NCBI GenBank assembly: GCA_004154925.1
Contig: QJNS01000009.1
Location: 62,001-126,000, forward strand
Source of the DNA: Monosporascus cannonballus
Taxonomy: Eukaryota > Ascomycota > Sordariomycetes > Xylariales
Length of the DNA: 64,000 nucleotides
Direction: 5' to 3'
Under the pieces are notes generated by a model. It was given only the letters and a program-made list of their open reading frames with translations. It made no database searches and was not told the origin of the DNA. Below, in pieces: positions 22,954 through 33,600 of the stretch. Made by a program: the position numbers and the translations under genes. Numbering within the stretch: the first letter of the stretch is position 1; each line of letters begins with the position of its first letter.

Positions 22954-23787
22954 TTAATCATAATCTGCCCCATCAGCGTCTTCTTCCCCAGCGTCCTCTT
23001 CCCCAGCGTCCTTTTTCCCAGCGTCGAAGCTCTCCCTTACAAGCCGAATGCCACCCAATCCTTCCTCCAATTCATCGCCTTCCATTGTTGCCATTCGGTA
23101 AAATATCTCCTCCCTGCTTCTACTTTCGGTTGATGCCAGTGGGTGGGAAAGGATCAGGATAGATCGGGTTTTTGGAAGCGACTGCTCAGGGAAGGAACGA
23201 TCATGATAGAAACCATCATAAGAACCCCTACCCACGTACTTGTATTTTCCCGGGTTCCATACCTCTCCAATATTCTCGATGCGCAAACAGAGTGCGGGAT
23301 GGAGCTTTTCCGTAATGTGCGATAATGGTATGTCCCAAGGACCAGGTTGATGGTGAGTGAACTTCTTAAGATCTCCATAGCCAAAGTGCGGTATGTACGG
23401 CAGCAGGACGAAGTAGAACCTATCCTTCTGTATGTTTAAGTACAAGGTCCCCCTGCAATCGCCTGGGTTTTGCTCTGGGTGGCGTCGCCTTGCCCAAGTC
23501 AAGTTGTCGTGTTCATCCGGTGGTGGAGCACGGTAGACTTTAAGTCCCGTTGGATAAAATGACAGAGCGAGTTTTCTTGTGAGACAATTAACAGAAAGAA
23601 AAGGTGAGGCTAGCTTGGCCGTAGGCATGAACCGAACGTCAGATGCAAGCAAGTCAACATAAGGAAAGCCCCTAACGAAATCGTCCACGATGACATGACG
23701 ATGCTTGCTCTCCTCTTCGAGCGCGGAGTTCCATATCTTGAGTTTCAATTCGTCGACGAATTTCCCAAATTGATGAAAAGTTTCCAT
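22954..23787 (-). CDS. 2EXR domain-containing protein
   Basis: I start at the ATG at 23787 (METFHQFGKFVDELKLKIWN), giving 277 residues. The frame is open a further 22 codons upstream but without an ATG. The N-terminal motif (hydrophobic-F...ELKLKIWNSAL) matches the fungal 2EXR domain, found in many expanded families of unknown function in Pezizomycotina. A soluble mid-region follows, rich in aromatics (FYFVLLPYIPHFGYGDLKKF). The last 20 residues are acidic repeats of DAGEE encoded by a 15 bp tandem repeat (about 22976-23025), a site likely to vary in length between strains. No signal peptide or membrane span. Function unknown. Confidence 0.75.
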   Translation of the reverse strand: METFHQFGKFVDELKLKIWNSALEEESKHRHVIVDDFVRGFPYVDLLASDVRFMPTAKLASPFLSVNCLTRKLALSFYPTGLKVYRAPPPDEHDNLTWARRRHPEQNPGDCRGTLYLNIQKDRFYFVLLPYIPHFGYGDLKKFTHHQPGPWDIPLSHITEKLHPALCLRIENIGEVWNPGKYKYVGRGSYDGFYHDRSFPEQSLPKTRSILILSHPLASTESRSREEIFYRMATMEGDELEEGLGGIRLVRESFDAGKKDAGEEDAGEEDADGADYD

Positions 23788-25673
23788 GGGTATCGATGGA
23801 CAATCAGGACGACGTGTAGATAAATGATAGAGACCAGGTAATTCTTCTTCCAAGTACGCATGTAGAAATCAGTTGTTTTGCATAATGCTGGTGGGTTTTG
23901 AAGCTGGACGCTTTCAAGAATCTAGAGTCCCTGATGCTTAAAAGACCGTCCATTTGAGAGAGGCAGGAACTCAGTAGAGATGACGACTATAAGGCAAGTG
24001 GCTCCACTGGACCAGGTACTTTCCGCATGAAACTTCTTGAACCAACCCACCTAGCAGCGTAAGCTATAACCTACAATATTCCGTCATGAAGAAAAGTATT
24101 CTCTGCTTCCTTCCAATGTTGTTTGATCTGATGCTGTGGTGTATCATGTACAGCTCAATTATATCCCCCCTTTACAGGGCATCAGTCCACCAAGCACGGA
24201 ACACTCGGCGTCCAAATGGCAATCTTAACCATTAATGCTATATACTATGACAGGCAAGGAAAGGATAGCCTGGACGACATAACCCGGAGTAACTTTCCTT
24301 AACATAGCGAAAGAGGATATGTCGATCGGCAGTTGCATGGAAAACTCCACATGTTGCCTCCGATTTTTTAATAAGCATGCCTGGTAAGTGTCCATTTCGC
24401 CTTCCCCGACCGCACGGCGATATTGTGGTAAGAGAGCGTTGTGAGTTGACGTGCCGGTGACAGCTATTGTCTAGATACTAACAGGTCACCGACTTCTTAC
24501 AAATAATTGGGGAGGGAATCTTTATAGCTCTCGACATGCTGACCCAAAGATGCCGCAACTAGCACAGGCCTGAGCTGGCAACAACTGTGATATCGCCTTC
24601 TTCTAAAGCAGGAAAGGGGATGATTACGTCGTTCTTTACATGAACGGCGGCCTCATATTTTTCGAATACGATACATACTGAACATTCCCAGCTCCCTGAT
24701 GCCAGCGGTAGGTGTGCCCGAAGATCTCTGACAGGTATCTGGCCAAGCTCGGAGCCAGTCCACCCCTGAAGCCCAGGTCCGGTGTGGTGAAAGAGGACTA
24801 GATAGTTTCTGCATCAGCATGTTGAAACTGGCCCACGTGATTTTTGCCAGGCATCTTGCGACATTTTGGAAGTTGGGAGACAAGCTGTTATTTCTCGTCC
24901 GGTCGCCTCTCGCCAAACTCTAACCATTGCAAGAGCCTTTCCCGGCCGGCTAAGAGCTACCTGAGGTGGAGGGTGTCAAGCACCGGAGAGGACGTCTAGA
25001 TAGCAGTTTGCTGCATTCGTCAGATCTTCTAGGCTTTGCCGAATCTTGGAGCATGGCGATGGTCAAGCGTGCAGGGAACGGAATGTATCCAACACTACAA
25101 CTGCAGGACATAGAAGCCGAGTTGCCAGTGGACGGCGCACTTCACACTTGGGCCATAAGTACTATAACGCATCGAATGGGTTGGGGGGGCTTCCAGTCTT
25201 CTTCTTCTCTGCATCCGCTTCGGCTTCGCACACCGAGAGGCCAGCGTTGACGGTCGCTAACCTGTATGCGGATGGCATGGCACTTTTTATCACTGGTATT
25301 CCTAACCGCTAAGCGATTTGGTGGTTGCCAATATAATATGTAATCCCTGACATATGACGCGCTGTTTGAGTAAACAATCTACAGGTGAAGCTGAAGCCTT
25401 CCTGCCCAGCCATGCCAGTCTGAGATCTGAGACTTTGGCACGTGACGGATCGTGTTCTGCTCGTGGCTTGAGTGCAATCAGATCTTCACGTGGCTGGGCT
25501 GATGTGGGCCAGCAACATAAGATTGCGCAGCGGACGAGTTTCAGCCCCACGAGGCGGAGTAGTAGATAAGCCTTGATAAGCCTGCTGGCGGTGGGTACGC
25601 GTGCCCTGAAACCACGCTGGGGGCAAGCTGCGCAATCAAGGCACTTAACATGTAAAAATTCCAGGCTTCGTAT
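23788..25673. other. Long intergenic stretch, no supported gene
   Basis: Several open frames of 70-95 codons on both strands (for example 24653-24916 minus and 24966-25250 plus) overlap each other, lack known motifs and have no convincing splice partners. I see no tRNA or repeat here. They may be decayed genes. Confidence 0.4.
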
Positions 25674-26325
25674 TTTCTCTTCTTTCTTCCCTCAGCCCAC
25701 TTTCGTACGCTCCGGTCAAGTCAAGTCACGTCACGTCAACACCCTCAACCCGCAACACGGTCCTACGTCAACTTCTCCCAAATCCCGTTCGGGTTGCCAG
25801 ATTCCCTTCCTCTCGCCCCCTTAATCTTCTATCAGCCCGGTTTTTATTGATTTTGATTCTTCGCACCCTCTGTTGTCGTTGTGTTGGATAATCAAGGCTC
25901 AGACCTTTGCCTCACGTCATCAACGATACAAAGATTGCTGCCAACTTTTTCTCGCGGTCAGCAATAGGTAGCCAGTTCATTCCCCAAACTGCTCATCCAT
26001 CTACAGCTGCCAACCGAGGAGAAGACGAACAAAGAGCAAGCGAAGTACAGAAGTCGCCAAGTCCAAGCTTCTTTATGCCCAGCGCCACAAAGTCTCCTTA
26101 TACCTACCTGGTACACCTATTAGGCCGCCCTTTGCCTGCGCCTTAAAAGCCTCTCGAGAGACCTGGCTCGGAATTGTGCGCACGCCAACATCAACAAGTT
26201 TCCGCTGCTCTTCCCGTGTCCGCCGCTTCTTAAGGTTGCCCGGCGTCTTTTTTTCCGCGAAGAATCCAATAATAAACCGACAAACCCCCTCTGCAAAATT
26301 CGTCTCTCTGTGGCTTTAACTAGTC
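25674..26325 (+). promoter_or_regulatory. Probable promoter and 5' leader of eIF2A
   Basis: The stretch has pyrimidine-rich tracts (TCTTCTTTCTTCCCTC near 25680, and further CT runs near 26200-26260), common just upstream of start sites in highly expressed fungal genes. A purine at -3 and G at +4 surround the eIF2A ATG. An open frame at 25907-26146 could be a uORF or simply leader sequence. The transcript start is not determined. Confidence 0.4.
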
Positions 26326-28471
26326 ATGGCGAGCCCGTTGCAGTTTGCTTATCGAACCCAGAAGGCCATCGGTATCTTCGATGGCGAGCCTGTCTATGAA
26401 CCCCTTGCGGGTTTCGTTAAGCCCGAAGGGAATCTGCGATGCTGTGTCTACTCGCCCTGTGGCCGCTACCTCGCCTGGGCGTCTAATGAACGTGTCTGTG
26501 TAGTCGATGCTTCCGTCGGCCACACCCTTATGACCGTGAACGTCCCCCACGTATTCGAGCTTGGCTTTTCCCCTCGGGGTTCCTTCCTGAGCACCTGGGA
26601 ACGACCCGCCAAGGATGAAGCCGGCGATGCTACCAAGAACTTCAAGATCTGGCGTACGGTCGAGGACCTTCCCGAAGGCGTCGAGAAGCAACCCGTAGGA
26701 CAGTTTGTCCAGAAGTCTCAGACCGGTTGGAACCTACAGTACACCTCGGACGAGCAATTCTGTGCTCGCCTCGTTACCAACGAGGTCCAGTTCTACAGCA
26801 GTGACGACCTCAAGACCGTCTGGAATAAGCTGCGAGTGGAAGGCGTTGCTGACTTCGCCATCGCCCCTGGTCAGAGTCATAACGTGGCCGTCTTCATCCC
26901 GGAGCGTAAGGTGGGTCGATTCAGCCTGGATGTCGTGAAAATCACAAACCAGAGTCTAACGTGTTCCTCTATAGGGTCAACCCGCTGCGGTCAAGGTCTA
27001 CAACGTCCCTCAGTTCAGCACTCCCATCTCGCAGAAGACATTCTTCAAGGGCGACAAGGTTCAGCTAAAGTGGAACAGCCTGGGGACTTCACTGCTCGTG
27101 CTGGCACAGACCGACGTCGACAAGTCGAACAAGAGTTACTACGGCGAGACAACTCTTTACCTGCTTAGCTCCAACGGGTCCGTCGATGCTCGTGTGACTT
27201 TGGACAAGGAGGGACCTATCCACGATGTCAGCTGGTCTCCCAATGGCAAGGAATTCGGCGTTATCTATGGGTATATGCCTGCGAAGACGACCATCTTCAG
27301 TCACCGTGCCGTGGCGAACCATTCGTTCGCCATTGCGCCCCGTAACACGATCATTTTCTCGCCTACCGGACGATTCGTCTTGGTTGCTGGTTTCGGCAAT
27401 TTAGCTGGGCAGATTGATGTATACGACTTGCAGAGAGACTACCGCAAGGTCTGTACAATCGAGAGTGGCAACCCTAGCGTGTGTCAGTGGAGCCCGGACA
27501 GCCGCTACATCATGACTGCCACTACGTCTCCGCGTCTACGCGTTGACAATGGTGTCAAGCTGTGGCACGTTGGAGGAGGAATCATGTATAACGAGGACAT
27601 GGTTGAGCTGTACAGTGTGGCGTGGAGGCCGATCTTGCCCGAGAATCTCCCCAGCGGAGATCCGTTGAACCCCGTTCCGACCCCCCACTCGTCGGCGGTC
27701 GCATACCTGGGCACGGTCAAGACGCCATCCAAGCCTGTTGGTGCGTATCGCCCGCCTGGGGCTCGTGGCATGTCTACGCCGCTCCATTTTAGACGCGAAG
27801 ACGAAGGCGGTGCTGCTCATATCATGAGTAATGGTACCCCTAATGTGGGTCCCAATGGCTTTGGGCGGCCCCGTCAGCACGTGCCTGGCGCAGAGCTGCT
27901 GAGGTCGGGCACACGGTCCGTCCCCGGCGCAGCTCCAGCTGATCCCGCCGCCGATGGCGACGAGAACCTGTCAAAAGCCGCACTAAAGAACAAGAAGAAG
28001 CGGAACAACAAGAAGGCGAAGGAGCCGGAGTCAAAGAAGGATGGGCTGGCACCTCCGGGCCAGGAGCAAGGTCATGGTTCTGGAAACGAAGGACGAAGCC
28101 CTGAACGTCGAGGTCAGCATAATCCGCAGAATCAGCGCCACCACCGCAGCCGCTCGCGGAACAATTTGCCCGGCGGTCACCACGATAGAAACCGCAGCAA
28201 CGCACCCCGAAATGCTCCCCAGCAGGATGGCGGCGTCCCGCTGGCTCCCCAGGTGCAGGCGTCGCAGGTTCCTACTGTGGAGACACCTGCTGCGCAGCAT
28301 CCGGATGCGAAGAAGCTCCGCAGCTTGCAGAAGAAGCTGAGAGCTATCGAGGACCTGGAAATGAGGCAGGCCGCGGGTGAGAAACTGGAGGATACCCAGC
28401 TGAAGAAGATGGGCACCAAGGCTGCGGTCACGAAAGAATTGGAGGCGTTGGAGAAACAGACTCACGCGTAA
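26326..28471 (+). CDS. Eukaryotic translation initiation factor eIF2A
   Basis: Two exons (26326-26910 and 26975-28471) with a 64 nt intron (GTGGGT...CTATAG, branch GTCTAAC) give 693 residues. The N-terminal two thirds form the WD-like beta-propeller of eIF2A, with GFVKPEGNLRCCVYSPCGRY near the start. The family signature IHDVSWSPNGKEFGVIYGY sits at about 277. The hinge GAYRPPGARG is at about 452. The C-terminal third is charged, with KNKKKRNNKK at about 533 and a final helical segment (KKLRSLQKKLRAIEDLEMRQ). eIF2A is a cytoplasmic factor that can deliver initiator tRNA to 40S subunits independently of GTP and eIF2. Length and order match the family. It is the clearest housekeeping gene in the window. 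Confidence 0.95.
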
Positions 28472-30709
28472 AGGCCATCCGTCTGGGCGGACAATTGGCT
28501 ACCGGAGATGCGAAGAATAATAAAAATGCCGCAGTAGGCAGACATATAGTACCGAAATCCTAAGATTACAATATGAGTCGACATGCCAAAACTGTCAGGA
28601 TATGCGATACTATCAACTACCTGCTTGCAGCTGCATGATCCTTAATAGCACATTCAATTGGAATGATATCGGCCTTCTGACTGGTTATGGCTATTGTGGC
28701 TTCCTCTGAGGACCTATTGACCCGGTTTGTCCGAAGTTGCCTTTATGCTCTTGATGTCTTTCGTATGCCATACCAGCCGGTTTTCCCTGCTTATGCGTGC
28801 AAACGACATGCAGGACGAATGAGGTAAAGGACAGCAGTAGTACCTCTACATCCCACCTCGCACCATGATTTGGTAGCGAATCCAACAATGATCCAAAGCA
28901 ACCGATTCCAAAACCATTCAAATTACTTGCACTCGATACCCATGGGATTTGCAGCATTATTCCTTCACGATGCTGATTATTGATTCGGCCACCTTAATGT
29001 CCTGCTCAGTATGAAACTACATTGCGCACGCCCTGGACACCGCCCGAGATTATCTGAGAGCGTTCCCATGAGCCTAGAAATGCGGCATTTAGTTCCTCTA
29101 TACAGCGAAGCTTATCGCTATTGGAAGAAAGCGATTAACGCCGGTCTTAGACCTCCCCGGAGTGAACCTGCACGGCTAATTAACAGTCGCTCGTTCCCGA
29201 TGATGAGAAGCTCCGGCTATGCAGGGAATCCGGCGTCAGCGGCGACTAGTGACCCGACGCAACCCGGTTGGCGGAGGGTTGCCCTTTTGCCGGAAACTCC
29301 TTCATCCCATTGAGACCACCATGGTTTCCGTCGTTCTGATCAAATTCCATCGGCTTGTTGAGCGCCGCAGCGCCTGTCACAGGCCCGCTCACAGCAGCGG
29401 GCAACGTACGCGGGCCCCTAGATAGCACACCATCCCCTAACCAGTGCCTGGACGAAATGGTGCACGCGGGACTCGATTTACGTTGCATGTCGCGGTACCT
29501 GCTGGGTCTTGAGTCAGCAATGCCCAACGGGTCGCGCGAATACGGATGGGCGAACGGAGGGTTGCCTTAGCCGATGGTATTCCCATGTTGACAGATCTCG
29601 TGCGTCTTGTGGCCGCTAAGCGGGCTGGCGTGAGCCGTCCCGGGCCCCTACTGAGAATACCATCCAGAACTGCCTGGCGAATGGTCGGCCAAAAGATTCG
29701 GCGGTACGAAGCGACAGCCACTCCGGCGCCGGGTACTTTGGCAATAGGGCGCGGCTTTGTGCGCCTAATGGCGATTCAGCTATGAACCTACAATACATGC
29801 GAGTTATCGCGAAACCCAAACCAGTTGACTCTGATAGCAAGCAAGTAGGCCTTCGCTCCCTTAGGAAGTATAGCAGGAGTAGTCCGGATACAGAGCCGTG
29901 GAGCATTCATCGCCCCTGTTGAAATATCAAGATAGCCAGAATTCCTGGTACCTCCTCTTTTGCCGAATTTTATGAGCCCCTTAGGGCGAAAATGGAAGGA
30001 AATGACTACAGCTAAGCTAAGCGGCCTGGGCGTACGGCTGCTGCGTAAGTAGAGCACGTCTGAGAGGGTCGAGACGCGAGACCCGCGCAAAGACAAAGGT
30101 AGATAGAGCAACAAACGAGAAGTACTGTGAAATAGACACTGTGCGCATAGTCCTCCTACCGTGGTTATACGTATTATATCCTGATATCCGCTGAAGAAGA
30201 CCCAGACGAAGAGCCGGAGCCCCAATTTCGGCCGAACAAAGGCGAAGAAAAAATACCGGACGAGTATTGAAGCTGGAGTATACCCCTGGCAAAGTTCACA
30301 TCGGGGACTTCACCAGAACCAGTAACGCAATACAACAGCAATCCGACACAGGTTTAGATCTCATTGTTCTTCATATGGCCTGTCGCATTTCCAGGGACTG
30401 TTACGGTGGCGAGGAGATTCCAAATCCTGAACAGAGTTTGATCGTTCAGTTTAACAAACGCTGTGGAAGGGGGTTGGGGGGGTGTTGAGGAACACAAAAA
30501 CTGTTTTACTAGCCGACGATGATACCATGTCTCATGCATAAATAGGCCCTCCATACCGCACTCAGTTTGCTCCAGGCAAGTGACCAACCAAACCAATATC
30601 ACCACACTTTCACACCACACCCTGACAGAACGCAATTTACCGCAACGACCGCTAGTCAGGACTCCAAACAGCTAAGTAACACAAGCATCTCCAACTTTAC
30701 ACGGCCAGA
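28472..30709. other. Intergenic stretch with a diverged duplicated segment
   Basis: No supported gene. Between about 29240 and 29700 two segments resemble each other (GCGGGCCCCTAGATAGCACACCATCC around 29410 and CGGGCCCCTACTGAGAATACCATCC around 29640 share most bases; GGCGGAGGGTTGCC at about 29270 resembles GAACGGAGGGTTGCC at about 29550). This suggests an old tandem duplication with a period of about 250-300 bp. Overlapping open frames here lack known motifs. Confidence 0.4.
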
Positions 30710-31105
30710 ATGAAGACGGCGCAACTAACCACCTCCACACTGGAGTGGGAGGCGGGTCCTCCCAACAGCCTATTCCCAGAGGGAAGGAGACCAAGAAAGA
30801 ACCGCAAACGCCGTGTCCGGAAGGGCAGGGAGGCGAAGCTGAAGGCTGCAACCGAAGCTTCTACTACCCTAGAAGCCTCTTCTGATGAACGTGTTTGGTT
30901 CTACGATCAGCCCTTCGAGGACGATGAAGCGTGCTTCAACAGAGAGCTCCGCGAGGGGGGCGAAGCCCGGCCCGGCGATGAGCGTCTCGAAGAGGACGAG
31001 CCATGGCTCGACGATAAGTCCCTCGAGGAGGATGAAGTCTGCTTCGACGATGATCCCTTCGAGACAGACGAAGCTGCGGCACAGACGCAATGTGGCGATG
31101 CGTAA
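30710..31105 (+). CDS. Small acidic 12-residue-repeat protein
   Basis: 131 residues. An N-terminal basic patch (GRRPRKNRKRRVRKGREAKL, about 25-44) could be a nuclear or nucleolar signal. Residues 65-124 are five tandem 12-residue repeats with consensus D-D-x-x-(L/F)-E-E-D-E-x-x-(F/L), for example GDERLEEDEPWL and DDKSLEEDEVCF. The repeat is a 36 bp minisatellite (about 30902-31081), which also leaves other frames open on both strands, so coding status rests on the plain ATG context and the basic/acidic layout. No family recognised. Just after the stop another short frame encodes YWFEDYKPYEDVE, similar in style, so a longer form via splicing is possible. Confidence 0.5.
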   Translation: MKTAQLTTSTLEWEAGPPNSLFPEGRRPRKNRKRRVRKGREAKLKAATEASTTLEASSDERVWFYDQPFEDDEACFNRELREGGEARPGDERLEEDEPWLDDKSLEEDEVCFDDDPFETDEAAAQTQCGDA

Positions 31106-31799
31106 ATAGGGAAGACAAGACCCAGCCTTACTGGTTCGAGGATTACAAGCCCTATGAAGACGTGGAAACAAGTTACGCGAGGAGGCCGCGCGGTCTCTAG
31201 TCTCTCGCGATGCACGGTCAAGTAAGTCACCACTGCCTACATATTGCTCTTGCCGTACATTCCCCCCCACTCTTCAAAGACTAGTCAGGCTTCGAGGACT
31301 AGTCGAAGGTGTCATTAAGGGGATCCCCGGATAGTCATGACTAGTCTGTGTTAGGGTATTACATTACTATGGTAGCACGAGTATAATTGTACTTCTAGGC
31401 TGCCAGTGTAGTAATATGCCATCAAGACGCGTTACCAGGTGGTCTTTTGTGACTCGTAAATACGTACATTAAAACGTGATGACCTACCCGATGTATGCAA
31501 CAGGGTTAGTATTCGCCTGGAATGGCATTGCCGAGTTGGATGGGAGTATTCTCTTCCCCTTCGTAAACTTGTGTATCAACTTAGACTCCATGTCGAAGTC
31601 CGTCGGTAAGACTTTTGCGCATGATAGCCACTTGCAAAGGGGGACAATTCTCCAAAAATAGACCGACTTCCTATAGGCTCTACGGAGTGGGTGTAATTTC
31701 GCTGGGGATGTGGATTATGTCGTTGGAGCTGATTAGTGACAGGGAAACATGACCTAAAGGTGTCGCTTAACCCGCGATAGACCTTTGACTATCTGGTCA
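31106..31799. other. Intergenic, no gene seen
   Basis: No supported coding sequence. Several CTAGTC words near 31280-31345 form short inverted and direct repeats without further context. Confidence 0.35.
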
Positions 31800-31856
31800 A
31801 AAGGGGGGGGGGGGGGGGGGGGGCCGGGGGGGTTTTTNNNNNNNNNNCCCCCCCCG
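31800..31856. other. Assembly gap flanked by homopolymers
   Basis: A run of about 21 G, GGCC-type interruption and more G, then TTTTT, ten N (31838-31847) and eight C. A ten-N spacer is a conventional unknown-size gap, and the poly-G/poly-C edges look like sequencing artefact. Sequence continuity across this point is not guaranteed. Confidence 0.9.
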
Positions 31857-33600
31857 CACGTCATTTTATTCAACGTAACCTATATATAAAATATACACGT
31901 GCACTCACCGAGGCAACCCATGAAAAGTCTTTCTCTAGTCTACCGCTGACAGCGAAATGGATAGAACCTGTAGAGCCCTGAATATTGTGGCTGCGCTGAG
32001 CTCGCTACTCCATTGTCTCTTGGACCTTTGATGGCCGAGGGTGTTGACAACATCGAGCACAGTTGCTGATTGGTATGTGAATAGAAACATTTTCATGGCT
32101 GCGCCGTCATTCCCTGGGCTGCAGCTCTTGGTGAGCTTAGGACTGTCCCGATGAAGGTGCCAAAGTCGGCCCCTTATGCCCAGCATCCCAAACCGGCGTC
32201 GATGTGTTGTTTCCCTGGACATATCCCCAGCCCTACGTTTGTGATCAGGTAGGCTTGGGGCCCAGATTCACAGTCGTTCATTAAGTAACTAGTTATTTCA
32301 GATATTGTTCGGTTCTACTGCATAGTTCGCCCCCTTCTATGCCGGGGACTATAATTCTTCGGTGCTTTTTAGGTTAATAGGCTGAGGTAGGGCTTAATAT
32401 CACGGTGTTGAAAACCGAATGACGGAATCGCCCCTATTCCAAGCCTAGAGTATCTCTCCGAATAAATCTAACTATATCTCATACTTAACTTATCCGCGAC
32501 GAGTCTGCAAGTTTCCCAAACCAGTAGCTTTTTAGTAGATCCCTCTTGGCATAGTAGACTCACGATGAGCAGCGGTCACCCCTTGGTTGCACTTCTCGAG
32601 ACATTGGGAACGCAGCCGGCGGATAATTATTCAAGCGGTCTACTTGCAACTTAACGCTAGATTTTCCGATCTATGGTCTTTATCAAACGTGAAAAGTTGC
32701 TACGCAAAAGCGCTTGGACTCTCGGACAAGGATGAGGGCATTGAGCATATATATTGCGACAACATCTAGCATGGCTACAGAGGGGGTAACTCGAAGGTGT
32801 CGCTGTGCAACGTGAAAGAGCCCATTGCACTCATGAAGAACACCCCTACAATCGAGTCTTATGCTTCGGTAGGGTTGGGTAACGAAAGGGGTACCGTATA
32901 AGAACGGTGATGGGGGTTCATTCGACGACCGGTTCACTAATCTTTAACTAAATTCATACTACTAATAAGCATCACGTCCTACAGCATTAAAAGAAATCTC
33001 GTGCCGGCGGGTGAAGCGTACCTAATGTTGTATATTGGTGGGATTGAAAGGGCATATATGCGGGGAAGTCGATAGAAACTACCAGTTATGTTCGCCCGAA
33101 GCTGTCGGCTTTGGAGTGTGCGGGGGACTCCGTACCCCTGCTACCAAGTGACAGTAAATAGCCATGACGACATTGAGCACGTGTGCCAATCCTGCATTCG
33201 TCTCGTTGCACAAGCGAAAAAGCTCCATCGTGTAACGCAACTTCATTGAACAGACCCCACAGCCGCTAAAATAGCCATTGGAGGATGACCGGGGAATTTG
33301 ATAATTAGGGGGCTACTTTGTACTGGTACGGGCGCTGTCTGCCGGATGGAAACAGCTCGCCGGGTCGATGCGGCCTAACGTCCCCATACTTACCGCCTTC
33401 TCGCATCTCAGTGATTCCACAACCTTCATTCCCTCTTTTTTTCCATGAATCCTTATAACATATCCCCACCAGCACTTACTAGGTCGTCATATGCATGGCT
33501 ATTAGAGAGACGTCGTCTATTTACCTACCGGGGGATTCAATGGAACTGAGATCCTAGTACCTCGTTATTCAACTCTTGTCTGTCGTCTTCGTCCGCCACA
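31857..33600. other. Intergenic, upstream of the transporter gene
   Basis: No gene recognised on either strand. The last 100 bp hold a pyrimidine-rich leader (TTCAACTCTTGTCTGTCGTC) directly before the transporter ATG. Confidence 0.4.

Noticed and set aside
24653..25312. Open frames of 85-95 codons in the spacer before eIF2A
   Set aside because: They overlap in several frames and strands, lack motifs, and no intron joins them into a longer protein.
30869..31270. 133-codon minus-strand frame over the acidic repeat gene
   Set aside because: The 36 bp repeat keeps several frames open; the plus-strand frame has the better start and a sensible basic/acidic layout.
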